A stretch of 34,601 bases of DNA from Thermoplasmata archaeon (lineage in GTDB: Archaea > Thermoplasmatota > E2 > DHVEG-1): assembly GCA_014894395.1 (NCBI GenBank), contig JADBLO010000066.1, positions 1 through 34,601 on the forward strand, read 5' to 3'. The notes under the pieces are model-generated. The model saw only the letters and a program-made list of their open reading frames with translations. It was not told the origin of the DNA and searched no databases. A program made the position numbers and the translations under genes. Of the stretch, positions 24,660 to 34,601 are shown in pieces. Each line of letters begins with the position of its first letter. The first letter of the stretch is position 1.

Positions 24660-25424
24660 TTATCCGTACATTTCCGGTTGTGGAATCTGACTGGCACCAG
24701 ACACAATTGGTTTTGCCTGTTTGTGGAATTTCTGGAGTTGTTTCTCAATCCGTTCCGCCTCCTCATACAAGGGGCCGACGTTAATCTCGATACCAATTAC
24801 GAGAGCAATGACATTAATCGCGGAAGCAGCAGCACGGGCATCAGGGTAATTCGGATGCGCCTCAGCAAGAATCGATATCACGTCGAACTTCTCATGTTTC
24901 CCCTTATTCAACAGTACCCCGGAAACACCAGCGATGATCCCGTTTTTAAACTGTGGGATGTTTTTCGCCGTAAGTGTCGCCCGAGCGTTTTCTGTTGACC
25001 CGATCGCGTACGCATCAACAATCATATCATCTTCTGATGATTTGCCTTCAACGACCATCCCTTCAGGTGAAATCAACAGTTTACAGCCTTTTTTCTTTGA
25101 CCAGGCCATAATCACGTCTGATAATGAATTAATCAAGTTTGGTTTTGGTTTGAACTCAGAGACAAAGACAGCGAGTTTCTGCCCGTTTGGTAGCGTCCCA
25201 CCATAGATCCGTACGGGGGAGAGTGGCTCACCGGTATGCACAACAGAGAGAGTGGGAAAATACGCTGAATCCATCGCTCCAATCTGTTTTAAACCTAATG
25301 CATCAATCATGTAATTCGCAACAATCGTACTCACCAAGCCTATGGATGGAAACCCTGCTATAACGGTTCCGTCTCCTAGATTCATCTCTTCATAATCCAC
25401 GATTTGAATATCTTCCAACTGCAT
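24660..25424 (-). CDS. PAC2-family protein (proteasome assembly chaperone 2-like)
   Basis: A 254-residue PAC2 (PF09754) protein. Features are the N-terminal GTVIAGFPSIGLVSTIVANYMID, the FPTLSVVHTGEPLSPVRIY segment, FVSEFKPKP, GIIAGVSGVLLNKG, and AEAHPNYPDARAAASAI near the C-terminus. Archaeal members are related to proteasome-assembly chaperones, but their function is largely untested. The C-terminal 40 residues are helical (EEAERIEKQLQKFHKQ). The frame opens at 25460, but the ATG at 25424 gives the standard start and leaves room for a TATA-like TTTTAAAT at about 25457-25464. The gene is in the housekeeping block, 81 bases upstream of the CoA-pathway gene. Confidence 0.88.
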   Translation of the reverse strand: MQLEDIQIVDYEEMNLGDGTVIAGFPSIGLVSTIVANYMIDALGLKQIGAMDSAYFPTLSVVHTGEPLSPVRIYGGTLPNGQKLAVFVSEFKPKPNLINSLSDVIMAWSKKKGCKLLISPEGMVVEGKSSEDDMIVDAYAIGSTENARATLTAKNIPQFKNGIIAGVSGVLLNKGKHEKFDVISILAEAHPNYPDARAAASAINVIALVIGIEINVGPLYEEAERIEKQLQKFHKQAKPIVSGASQIPQPEMYG

Positions 25425-25493
25425 CACCACACAATATACACCGTAATAATTCCCAAGCATTTAAAACTAATTGGTATAAACCCGCTAAAGCGA

Positions 25494-26963
25494 TTACCCT
25501 TTTACGACGCCCAACGGTAACAGTCTTGCAACTTTCAAGGAAATTCCAGCACCATGAGTAACGTTTACGACTTCACTGACGTCTTTGTATGCATCCGGTG
25601 CTTCCTCTGCCATCACTTTCCAGCTGGCTGGATGCGCGTAGATACCCTTCATTTTCAAATCGTTCATGATTTGTTCTCCCCGATAACGATGAACTGCTTC
25701 GGTTCTCGACATCACTCTTCCTGCGCCATGGCAGGTGGAGCCAAATGTTTCTTCCGAGTCCTTGGTACCATGCAGCAGGTAACTTTCCGTCCCCATATCC
25801 CCCGGGATTAACACCGGTTGTCCGATATCACGGTATTTCAGAGGCACTTCCCGTTTTCCCGGTCCGAACGAGCGTGTCGCACCTTTCCGGTGAACATATA
25901 CTTTTCGTTTTCTTCCTTCGACTTCATGTTCCTCGAGTTTTGCGATATTATGGCAGACATCATACACGATGCCCATGTTAAGATCCTCAGCACGTTGACG
26001 AAGCACTTTCTCAAAAGACTCCCTAATCCAATGTACTATCATCTGTCTGTTGCACCAGGCGAAGTTTGCGGCACATGCCATCGCTTTCAAATAATCCTGC
26101 CCTTCTTTTGAAGTAACCGGGGCGCAGGCAAGCTGACGGTCCGGAAGCCAAATATTATATTTTTTTACTGCTTGCTCAAGCACACGAAGATGATCAGTAC
26201 ACACCTGATGACCAAACCCACGGGAACCCGTATGAATCATCACCATGATTTGGCCTTCATTCTGGATGCCGAACGCTTTTGCTGCAGCAGGATCATAGAT
26301 CTCAGCGACTTTCTGGATCTCTAAAAAATGATTGCCTGCACCAAGAGAACCCAGTTGAGGGGCACCACGTTGTTTTGCTTCATTGGAGACTTTTGAGATA
26401 TCCGCGTATTCTAAACAACCGTTTTCCTCAAGATACTCCACGTCTTCTTTCCAGCCGTACCCATTCTCGATAGCCCATTTCGCCCCCAGTTTTAAAACAT
26501 CATCAAGTTGCTTTCTGCTCAGATGAACCTTAGCCTTCGAACCAAGACCAGACGGGACATTGATAAACATCTCATCAATAAGACGCTGTATCTTTTGTGG
26601 ATCCAAATCGGTGAAATGGAGATTTGTTCGCATCAATCGTACACCACAGTTGATGTCATACCCGACACCACCTGGAGAAATCACGCCATTTTCCTCATCC
26701 ATGGCTGCCACGCCACCTATCGGAAACCCATACCCCCAGTGGATATCAGGCATCGCTAGGGATTTCCCGACAATACCAGGGAGCATTGTCACATTGGCAA
26801 CCTGCTCGGGGGCATTATCCTTACGAATAGACTCAATCATTCCATCGTTTGCATAGATGACCGCAGAGGTCTTCATATGAAGATTCTTATGCTCGCCTTG
26901 ATAACTCGAAGGAATTTCAAAACGAAAATCTTTAATTTTCTGTAATGGCCCGTTCCAGTTCAT
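25494..26963 (-). CDS. rtcB: tRNA-splicing ligase RtcB
   Basis: A 489-residue RtcB without an intein. It joins 2',3'-cyclic phosphate (or 3'-phosphate) and 5'-OH RNA ends, as needed after archaeal tRNA intron removal, using Mn and GTP. Metal-site motifs are visible: GVGYDINCGVR (D103, C106), GAGNHFLEIQ, HTGSRGFGHQ and the region GSTCHGAGRVMSRTEA holding the His that takes GMP. HWGYGFPIGGVAA and the C-terminal NVTHGAGISLKVARLLPLGVVKG-type ending are classic. The promoter is a TTTATAAA element at about 26995-27002, 35 bases before the ATG. Confidence 0.95.
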   Translation of the reverse strand: MNWNGPLQKIKDFRFEIPSSYQGEHKNLHMKTSAVIYANDGMIESIRKDNAPEQVANVTMLPGIVGKSLAMPDIHWGYGFPIGGVAAMDEENGVISPGGVGYDINCGVRLMRTNLHFTDLDPQKIQRLIDEMFINVPSGLGSKAKVHLSRKQLDDVLKLGAKWAIENGYGWKEDVEYLEENGCLEYADISKVSNEAKQRGAPQLGSLGAGNHFLEIQKVAEIYDPAAAKAFGIQNEGQIMVMIHTGSRGFGHQVCTDHLRVLEQAVKKYNIWLPDRQLACAPVTSKEGQDYLKAMACAANFAWCNRQMIVHWIRESFEKVLRQRAEDLNMGIVYDVCHNIAKLEEHEVEGRKRKVYVHRKGATRSFGPGKREVPLKYRDIGQPVLIPGDMGTESYLLHGTKDSEETFGSTCHGAGRVMSRTEAVHRYRGEQIMNDLKMKGIYAHPASWKVMAEEAPDAYKDVSEVVNVTHGAGISLKVARLLPLGVVKG

Positions 26964-27019
26964 GGTTCATCTCAACTTGCGAATACGAAAAAGGATTTAT
27001 AAACACTGTGAGACGCAAT

Positions 27020-28477
27020 TTACTTTTTCTTTTTCAGATACGGGATTCCGGTTTTCTTATTAACCGCGATTTGATACCCGTCCGGTAGCTGAGCAGGGTC
27101 GCCCATATCTGGTTTTTCTTTACTAAAGAAATGAATTGTTGTTTTCTTCCCACTGTATTTACCTGTTTCTCGTTTATAGAGGGTGTATTCCTTATGGGTA
27201 CAGGCAGATCTAAGAGACGGCTTTTTTAATATTTTCTCAACAGGGTACGATTCCCACTCGGCAGTATCTTCCGGTTCTTCTTTTGGTTTTTTCGCACCCC
27301 TTTTTTGCTTTATGGGAACAAACTCTGGCTCCTCGGGTATTGTGGTTTTTTGTTCAATTTCTTTTTTAATTTGTGTTGCGAGTTTCCGTTTGATCCCGCG
27401 GATTTGAACAAGATCATCCACGGTTGCATCTTTGAGGTTTTCTATGGAAAAATATCCGTTCGTATATAACAGTTCAGCGATGTTATCATCGATGCTTTCG
27501 ATGCCCTTGAATGCGATGAGATCAACCTTTATCTGGGGCGACGACTCAACCTTCATGATCGGCTCTGAATTCGAGGGTTTCTCCCCTGGTGTTTGTTGGA
27601 CTTTTTGTTGTTCTTTGACGATTCGTTTTGCTTCTCGTTCTTTATCTCGTTTTTCTATTTTTAATTTTTTCAGTTCGAGCTTCTTCAGTCGTTTCGCTTC
27701 TTTTTCTTTTTTCTTCTGTGTTTTTTTTGCTTCACGTTCTTGTTTCTTTGATAATTTTTGGAGTTGCGGTTCTGGTGATTCTACAGCTGTGAATTCAACC
27801 GGTGCTTCAATAGTTTCTTCTTTTTCAGGGAATGGTTCCCACTCGACTGCTTTTTCCACTTTTTCAGGAGTAACAGGGATATCAACTCGCTCAAACTCAG
27901 GGATGTGGTCAACCGCTGATTTTGCATGAGACATCGGTGGCTCTGCTGGTTGTTTTTCTTCAACCGGTTGCCATTCTGGGAGATTAGAGTCATGAGCCGA
28001 TGTTTCATCGTGTTCTGTGATCATTTCTGTTTCCAAAGACTTCTGTAGTACCTCCTTAGGTGTGACTTCTAGAAACTCAGGCAAGCTTACATCAACTTTT
28101 TCAACCTCGTAGAGCTCTTCAGCGGTAAACGACAATTCCTGCGAAGGAATTGACCTCGCGGGCGTGGAAGGAGATACTAATTCAAATTCAGGTAGGGTTG
28201 TTGACGGTTCAGATTTAGGCAGGGGGGCTATCAACCGAGGGCTCACTACACTTTTTGCATGAACAGTTACTTTCGGTTCTAAGGAATCGAATGTGCGGAA
28301 AAAACTGTCAGATTGCGGCTTGGTTTTTAATGTATCACCAGCCAATCTTCTGCGAACGGAATCAAGGGCTTTCTCATCCGCCGAAATCATTGTTTTAATA
28401 TTCGGGTCTGACGAGTTATCTAAAATCTTCCGTAGTTTCACTAAATCATCTACTTTAGATTTTTTCTCTCGAGACAT
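27020..28477 (-). CDS. Charged helix-hairpin-helix protein of unknown function
   Basis: A 485-residue protein. The first 65 residues are helical (KVDDLVKLRKILDNSSDPNI); then comes about 150 residues rich in Glu, Pro and Ser with repeats of the type LPEFE-V-P or LPEWQPVE, probably disordered. A highly charged coiled coil follows (about 235-290, KKQEREAKKTQKKKEKEAKRL), then a Rad51-N-terminal-like helix-hairpin-helix domain (about 315-372, GIESIDDNIAELLYTNGYFSIENLKDA and onward). The last 65 residues form a compact basic domain (KKTTIHFFSKEKPDMGDPAQ, GIPYLKKKK). DNA or RNA binding is likely; the exact role is unknown. The ATG at 28477 is used instead of a TTG at 28486. It diverges from pyrB. 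Confidence 0.75.
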   Translation of the reverse strand: MSREKKSKVDDLVKLRKILDNSSDPNIKTMISADEKALDSVRRRLAGDTLKTKPQSDSFFRTFDSLEPKVTVHAKSVVSPRLIAPLPKSEPSTTLPEFELVSPSTPARSIPSQELSFTAEELYEVEKVDVSLPEFLEVTPKEVLQKSLETEMITEHDETSAHDSNLPEWQPVEEKQPAEPPMSHAKSAVDHIPEFERVDIPVTPEKVEKAVEWEPFPEKEETIEAPVEFTAVESPEPQLQKLSKKQEREAKKTQKKKEKEAKRLKKLELKKLKIEKRDKEREAKRIVKEQQKVQQTPGEKPSNSEPIMKVESSPQIKVDLIAFKGIESIDDNIAELLYTNGYFSIENLKDATVDDLVQIRGIKRKLATQIKKEIEQKTTIPEEPEFVPIKQKRGAKKPKEEPEDTAEWESYPVEKILKKPSLRSACTHKEYTLYKRETGKYSGKKTTIHFFSKEKPDMGDPAQLPDGYQIAVNKKTGIPYLKKKK

Positions 28478-28558
28478 AATATCCAAAGAGTATAAGATTC
28501 CACATATATTAATAAATTTCCTTCTGTAGTTATTTATTTTATCGATTTTTCTCTATAA

Positions 28559-29989
<1,431 letters not shown>

Positions 29990-29997
<8 letters not shown>

Positions 29998-31267
29998 CCT
30001 TCTTTCTCATTTTTTCTAGGAGCTCTTTTGCATAATCAAGTTTTACTTTGCCGTTGTGCACAAGTTGGTCTGCGAGTTTTTCGATTTCGTCTCTTTGTGC
30101 ACCTGCCATTACCGCGATGTTTTTCGCATGCAAAGACATATGTCCTTTTTGGATACCAACCGTTGATAGTGCAAGGAGTGCAGCAAAGTTTTGGGCAAGA
30201 CCAAGACTTGCGACAACCTCAGCAAGTTCTCGTGCGGAACTAATTCCAAGTATCTTTCTGCAGAGTTTTGCTTTCGGATGCATGTTCGCGGCACCACCGA
30301 CCACACCAACCGCCATTGGTAATTCGATTTCACCGACTAGGTCCCCATTGTTGTTCTTGTGATATCTAGTGAGTGCTGTATATTGGCCATCTCGGGCTGC
30401 GTATGCATGAGCGCCTGCCTCAATAGCACGGGAATCATTACCGGTGGCAATAATCAAGGCATCAATGCCGTTCATGATACCTTTGTTATGCGTTGCTGCC
30501 CGATAGGGGTCGATGGAAGCAAGCGTGTAGGACTCAAGAAATGCGTCAACCACCCGATCTCCACCCATCTTCTCTTTGTCAAAGACAGCGGTTGCTTTTA
30601 CCAGTCTTTTATCCGCAAGATTTGAGAGTATCTTCAGTCTGACTTTCCCACCGGAGATCTCTTCTAACATTGGAGCGAGTGCCTCGCACATGGTGTTGAC
30701 TGCGTTTGCACCCATTGCGTCACGCACATCAACAATAAGATGGGTTACAATCATGGTACCAAGCGGGCTATCAAGGATTCTGACTTCCAGATCCCTTGCG
30801 CCGCCACCTAAATCGACAAGGATTTTATCTTGAGAGTTCGCAAGTGCAAGGAGCTGCTCTTTATGCTTCAGGATTTCTTGGGCTGCGGTGACCACATCCC
30901 CGATGTGCAACAACTGCAGTTGGCCAATCATAAGAGGCTCAGAGCAAGTGGTTGAAAATCCACCTTTGATTCGAGCGATTTTCGCTGCGTTACTCGCTGC
31001 AGCAACGACACTGGATTCCTCGGTTGCCATCGGGATAATATAGTCTTTCCCATTAATGAGAAAATTCACAGCCAATCCAAGTGGTAACTCAAAGGTTCCC
31101 AGAACATTCTCAATCATACGATCTGCTGTTGCGAGATCGAGACATGAAGAAAAAATCTTCGCATCATCCTCGCTTAAATTTGCGAAATGCGTGACAAATT
31201 CTCTTCGCTTTTCAATTGGGAGTTTATAGAATCCTGAGACAACAGATGTTTTTTCAGTCGTTGACAT
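29990..31267 (-). CDS. Hydroxymethylglutaryl-CoA reductase, class II
   Basis: A 425-residue HMGR, soluble, of the class II (Pseudomonas mevalonii) type. It reduces HMG-CoA to mevalonate, the committed step to archaeal isoprenoid lipids. Catalytic residues are seen in MATEESSVVAA (Glu), ATHNKGIMNGIDA (Lys), GNDSRAIEAGAHAYA (Asp) and GHMSLHAKNIA (His). The DAMGANAVNTMCE segment is the cofactor and substrate motif. Most euryarchaea outside Archaeoglobales and Thermoplasmatales use class I, so this is informative for placement. GAGGT directly before the ATG, plus an upstream GGAGG, serve translation, and ATTATAAAA about 45 bases upstream may be a private promoter. It follows the UPF0248 gene by 48 bases. 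Confidence 0.94.
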
Positions 31268-31315
31268 ACCTCATATGCCTCCTTCTATTGTACTCGGGAA
31301 AACAGTTCATTGTTT

Positions 31316-31570
31316 TTATAATTGTTTATCCTTAGAGCGGAGTTCCCATCGATCAAAAACTGTTTTCTCGCCGTAGAGAATCTTGATGATACGATGATAC
31401 GGGATAGTTGCCGTAGATGTCTCCAGAAAAGATCTTCCAATACCGGTAATTTCGATACCAGAAATAATTTTAGTGTTATTCAATGCTCCTCGATGGATAT
31501 ACCAGATTTTTACTTTTTCCAAATCCTTTGTCCATTTGATTTCATTAAGAATATCTCGAACGTGTGTCAT
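31316..31570 (-). CDS. UPF0248 / DUF504 family protein
   Basis: An 84-residue archaeal conserved protein. The sequence closely follows the family pattern: VRDILNEIKW, LEKVKIWYIHRGALNNTKII, ISGIEITGIGRSFLET and TIPYHRIIKILYGEKTVFDR. A role in RNA handling has been proposed for related proteins, but the function is unproven. The ATG directly follows the TAG stop of the MBL hydrolase gene, so the two are translationally coupled, and HMG-CoA reductase follows downstream. Confidence 0.88.
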   Translation of the reverse strand: MTHVRDILNEIKWTKDLEKVKIWYIHRGALNNTKIISGIEITGIGRSFLETSTATIPYHRIIKILYGEKTVFDRWELRSKDKQL

Positions 31571-32221
31571 CTACATCAACGAGCGAATACTGCGGAGTGT
31601 TTTTAACACATGATCCTTTCCGTGTTGTTCAACGATAGGCCCATGACCAGGATAAAGGTTTTTTACCTCAAGTACCGCCAGTCGTTCAATAGAATTCAGT
31701 AACGTATTGAAATCCCCGCCAGGAAAGTCATATCTACCAAAGCCACCATCAGCAAAAATCGTATCACCTGAGAAAAGAACCTGCCTTTTTTTGCTGTAGA
31801 AACAGAGGCTGCCGATGCTATGACCTGGTGTGACTAGAACCTCAAATGGTTGATCTCCGATAGTCAGTTGTTCTCCGCCGGATAACGGAACATCAACCTT
31901 GAGTTTCGGCATCACCCCACCAAGCATCTCAGCAAATGTGCTTTTTCCTTCTTTGAGTTTCGGTACGACATCCTTGTGAGCAAAGATTCTCGCGTTTCCT
32001 TTTGATGCCTGAACGATATCTTGGACACCGCCGACATGATCATAGTGTTCATGGGTGAGAAGTATCTGTTGTATCTGACTTACTTTGACAATCTTTTGAA
32101 TCGTTTCTAAAATCACCCGAGTATGAAAACCGGTACCCGTATCGATTACGGTTGGAATCTTTCCAACAACGACATAAACATTAGAGTCGTACTCCCTGCC
32201 AGGTATCGTAAAAATATCCAT
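31571..32221 (-). CDS. MBL-fold metallo-hydrolase (glyoxalase II-like)
   Basis: A 216-residue metallo-beta-lactamase-fold hydrolase. Metal ligands appear in order: HEHYDH (LLTHEHYDHVGG), His in TPGHSIGS, Asp in FSGDTIF and His in YPGHGP. The pattern and length fit the hydroxyacylglutathione-hydrolase-like group, which in archaea acts on unknown thioesters or related compounds. The frame extends upstream to 32308, but the ATG at 32221 begins MDIFTIPGREYDSNVYVV, the normal start of the fold. It is the first gene of a likely operon with the UPF0248 protein and HMG-CoA reductase, and it diverges from the GAPDH-like gene. Confidence 0.9.
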   Translation of the reverse strand: MDIFTIPGREYDSNVYVVVGKIPTVIDTGTGFHTRVILETIQKIVKVSQIQQILLTHEHYDHVGGVQDIVQASKGNARIFAHKDVVPKLKEGKSTFAEMLGGVMPKLKVDVPLSGGEQLTIGDQPFEVLVTPGHSIGSLCFYSKKRQVLFSGDTIFADGGFGRYDFPGGDFNTLLNSIERLAVLEVKNLYPGHGPIVEQHGKDHVLKTLRSIRSLM

Positions 32222-32353
32222 AGAAGTGACTGTATGTCTTGTACAGAAATAAGTGTATCGAAATTTTAGAGGATAAAATTTTATTAAAAACCTGGATAAT
32301 AGTAACAATTAAATGTAACATACCGATTACCCATTAACTTGGGGAGTTAGAAC

Positions 32354-33421
32354 ATGAGTGATAGAAATATTGTTCACGTTGTGGGCACAGGCACAATAGG
32401 AGAGCCATTGATTGGATTGCTTTGCGATGCAAAAGATGATCTAGGGATCGATGAAGTGACGTTTTACAAACACAGCCCCACACTTGAAGATCGACCAAAA
32501 ATGAAAGGTATGATAAATCGGGGTGCAAACCTTTGTGTCGCCAATGATAAAGTCAAGGATTTCCAAGAGCTCGGTCTTGAACCAATGTACGATGCAGAAG
32601 AAGCAATCAAACGAGCATCAGTTATTATCGACTGCACGCCTAAAGGCACCGGGCTGATGAACAAAGAAAAATACTACAACAAATACAAGAACAAAATCAA
32701 GGGGTTTATTGCACAAGGATCTGAGTTTGGGTTCGGGAAGATGTACGCTCTTGGCATCAACGACGAAACGATTACCAAAAAAGATCAATTTATTCACGTG
32801 GTGAGTTGCAATACGCACAATATAGCGGTGCTTATCCATACACTTGCAATTGAGAAGAAAAAAAGTCATTTGAAAGAGGGACGGTTTCTCTGCATGAGAC
32901 GAGCGAACGATATCAGTCAGGTGAAAAGCTTTGTGCCCTCTCCTGAAGTCGGAATTCATAAAGACGAGAAAATGGGGACACATCATGCAGTTGACGTCTA
33001 CCATCTCTATAAAACCTTAGGAATTAACCTAAACGTGTTTTCCAGTGCAATGAAACTAAACACTCAGTACATGCATTGTATCTGGTATGACCTGAAACTT
33101 GATACGAAAATCACAAAAGAAGAGGCGATCAAGAAGTTTATGGAGAATCCGCGGGTCGCAGTCACCTATAAAAAATCCGCGAACCTTGTTTTTTCGTTCG
33201 GACGAGACCATGGTCACTATGGAAGAATCTTGGATCAAACCGTGATAGTCATCCCAACGATTCATGTGATTAACGATAACGAAGTTATTGGTTTCTGTTT
33301 CACCCCACAAGACGGGAACGCGCTGCTGAGTAGTATCGCAGCCACCGAACGGTTCTTATCTCCTGATTCGTACGAAGAGAAACTCAAATGCCTTGGCGCA
33401 TTTCTGATGCAAGAAGTATAA
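32354..33421 (+). CDS. Divergent archaeal-type (type II) glyceraldehyde-3-phosphate dehydrogenase-like protein
   Basis: A 355-residue protein aligned by eye with archaeal GAPDH. The NAD(P)-binding loop is VVGTGTIG (G11-G16), followed by VIIDCTPKGTGLMNKEKYY, equivalent to the archaeal VDCTPEGIGAKNKE-type segment. The catalytic Cys152 sits in VSCNTHNI (canonical SCNTT). KLNTQYMHCIWYDLKLD replaces the usual MHQHNVMVE, and the segment after the cofactor domain (GSEFGFGKMYALGIND) differs from GEKHEDIG. So the fold and nucleophile are kept but several substrate-site stretches have changed; it may be the cell's GAPDH of a diverged lineage or a paralogue with another aldehyde substrate. GGGGAG lies 8 bases upstream of the ATG. 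Confidence 0.75.
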   Translation: MSDRNIVHVVGTGTIGEPLIGLLCDAKDDLGIDEVTFYKHSPTLEDRPKMKGMINRGANLCVANDKVKDFQELGLEPMYDAEEAIKRASVIIDCTPKGTGLMNKEKYYNKYKNKIKGFIAQGSEFGFGKMYALGINDETITKKDQFIHVVSCNTHNIAVLIHTLAIEKKKSHLKEGRFLCMRRANDISQVKSFVPSPEVGIHKDEKMGTHHAVDVYHLYKTLGINLNVFSSAMKLNTQYMHCIWYDLKLDTKITKEEAIKKFMENPRVAVTYKKSANLVFSFGRDHGHYGRILDQTVIVIPTIHVINDNEVIGFCFTPQDGNALLSSIAATERFLSPDSYEEKLKCLGAFLMQEV

Positions 33422-33494
33422 ATGATTTCTTGTAGGAGTAATACCTTATACTTCTTTTAACAATTTTTCGTAAAAAAAAAGAGAGATTCCTCGT
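33422..33494. other. Convergent spacer between the GAPDH-like and C25 peptidase genes
   Basis: This 73-base spacer contains T-rich and A-rich runs (TTTTTCG at 33463, followed by nine A) that could terminate transcription from both sides. Confidence 0.35.
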
Positions 33495-34601
33495 CTACGA
33501 GGAATACCCGCCGAATCTCAAGCTTGGGTCACCGAAGAGCGCCCAGTTGGTAATACAGAACGCTGCGAGTTGATTGATTTCGTTTTCATTGATAAACTTC
33601 GATATAGCTTGGCTGTGAGCTTTGGCAAGGTTTGTTACGCTGTTATTACCGATCTGCCAGAAGAAGTTCATCTCAAGTGCTCCACTTAATGTATTCGGGT
33701 TTCCTCCACTGCCGAAACCATATCCAGTACAGCCAGTTGAAGCGATTGCACCACCACGGGGTTTTACAACAAGACCCCAGCTGAAACAGACAGGGAATGG
33801 CGTACCATAGCAGAAGTAATCTTCACCCGTTTTATCACGCAAGGTACCAAGAATAGTGATGTTATAGAGAGCATTGTGACATCCACCGACGACCACGACA
33901 GGTAATTTATCACGGTTGGAGATCAACGGAAACAGGAAGACATTCAAACCACCAGTCCAGTCACCTGCATCGTAAGATCCATCAAACCAGATCGTGTTCC
34001 ACCCGAGCGGGTACCCGTGTCCTTCGAAGTCGACAAAGCCAGCTCCTTTGTTTATGGATTTGATGATATCCTTTGGTACCGGAGTCAGACCACCAGAGTC
34101 CCTGTTTGATGAGTAACATCTCACAAGCTCTAGATCAGGAATTGCGTTCTTTGTATAGTTATATGCGAGGTCATTGAGGTATTCACCATCAGGTTTTCCT
34201 TGGTAATAAGCAAATGTTTTACCACCGACACCAACAAAGGTCTTGTACCACGGTTTTTCAGCTGGACCTGTGCTTTCATATGTGAGGATCTTTTTAACGA
34301 CTACTTTGACTTCGCTTACAGTGGTGCATGGTAGTCGTGATACATAGACTTCTGGGTACATATCGAATGTATCTTTCGCCGCACCTGGTGCATTCCAGGC
34401 GGCATAGACGCCGTCACCGTTCGAATCCCAGCTGTCAAAACCACCAGTAGCGTTGTACAAACAGCCATAATAGAGATCAGATAAACATCCTTCATCTTGA
34501 TTCTGTGGCATACTGACGTATCGGACTGGGACCCACCACGCTGTGTAACCAGCGGATCGTGTATCCTTATCTTTTGCAGTAATATGGGATTTCAAACCAC
34601 C
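33495..34601 (-). CDS. C25 (gingipain-like) peptidase, C-terminal part; 5' end outside the window
   Basis: The frame is open to the window edge and gives 368 residues. The visible part is a C25 catalytic domain: YVSRLPCTTVSEVKVVVKKI (the region that in homologues precedes the active site), His in FVDFEGHGYPLGW, and Cys in VVVGGCHNALYN. It ends GDPSLRFGGYSS, the normal end of the fold, with no PKD repeats or C-terminal tail such as that of the peptidase at 3292-5811. So this is a different architecture, and how it is held at the surface is not seen here. The propeptide and signal peptide should lie beyond 34601. The TTG at 34595 is internal, not a start. Confidence 0.88.
   Translation of the reverse strand, partial: GGLKSHITAKDKDTRSAGYTAWWVPVRYVSMPQNQDEGCLSDLYYGCLYNATGGFDSWDSNGDGVYAAWNAPGAAKDTFDMYPEVYVSRLPCTTVSEVKVVVKKILTYESTGPAEKPWYKTFVGVGGKTFAYYQGKPDGEYLNDLAYNYTKNAIPDLELVRCYSSNRDSGGLTPVPKDIIKSINKGAGFVDFEGHGYPLGWNTIWFDGSYDAGDWTGGLNVFLFPLISNRDKLPVVVVGGCHNALYNITILGTLRDKTGEDYFCYGTPFPVCFSWGLVVKPRGGAIASTGCTGYGFGSGGNPNTLSGALEMNFFWQIGNNSVTNLAKAHSQAISKFINENEINQLAAFCITNWALFGDPSLRFGGYSS

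Noticed and set aside
25494-26963. Possible intein in RtcB
   Set aside because: The protein is 489 residues, the normal size, and all active-site motifs are continuous.
27432-27929. Open frame of 165 codons on the plus strand
   Set aside because: It lies opposite the charged helix-hairpin-helix gene, is Ser/Phe-rich as expected of the complement of Glu/Lys codons, and has no family likeness.
34418-34430. CGTTCGAATCCCA, like the T-arm of a tRNA gene
   Set aside because: It lies inside the coding frame of the C25 peptidase, and no acceptor or anticodon stem can be found around it.

Overview
The window looks like a chromosomal segment of a euryarchaeon. The evidence is a class II HMG-CoA reductase, archaeal 4-phosphopantoate--beta-alanine ligase, a PyrB/PyrI pair, archaeal-type AspRS, RtcB, a PAC2 protein, a geranylgeranyl reductase and UbiA prenyltransferase, NikR, and TATA-box promoters with several apparently leaderless genes. 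Large secreted C25 (gingipain-like) peptidases with PKD-like repeats have been reported from sediment archaea of the Thermoplasmata side (MBG-D type), so a Thermoplasmatota-related lineage is a reasonable guess. That placement is an inference. The DNA is AT-rich.

Layout. 1-3.0 kb: the tail of an unidentified protein, then an AbrB-like regulator overlapping an ABC exporter (zinc-ribbon ATPase plus ABC-2 permease). 3.3-8.6 kb: a secretion region with a C25 peptidase, a broken lipoprotein gene carrying two nonsense codons, and an FG-GAP/VCBS propeller protein. The peptidase and propeller protein share two PKD-like repeats and an almost identical 33-residue C-terminal tail. 8.8-11.6 kb: geranylgeranyl reductase, UbiA prenyltransferase and an ArsC-type reductase. 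11.6-15.6 kb: a gene-poor stretch with a duplicated-domain lipoprotein, a 20-residue lysine-rich microprotein, and a KimA/APC-type transporter gene interrupted by an in-frame TAA.

15.8-19.3 kb: a probable nickel module. A tandem pair of paralogous three-helix membrane proteins diverges from nikR, and hypF converges on nikR. The intergenic DNA carries repeated GTG(T/C)TACC-like half-sites, one lying between the TATA box and the start of the leaderless membrane-protein operon. 19.3-21.9 kb: decayed fragments (including the tail of a second response regulator) followed by a soluble PAS histidine kinase and its response regulator.

22.1-28.5 kb (minus strand): a housekeeping block of an RHH-like protein, AspRS, phosphopantoate--beta-alanine ligase, PAC2 protein, RtcB ligase and a charged helix-hairpin-helix protein. 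28.6-30.0 kb: pyrB-pyrI. 30.0-32.2 kb (minus): MBL-fold hydrolase, UPF0248 protein and HMG-CoA reductase. 32.4-33.4 kb: a divergent archaeal-GAPDH-like enzyme. 33.5-34.6 kb: the C-terminal part of another C25 peptidase running off the window.

The strongest candidates for something undescribed are the NikR-linked membrane-protein pair with its operator array and the shared C-terminal tail of the secreted proteins. No tRNA, rRNA, CRISPR array or complete insertion sequence was seen.
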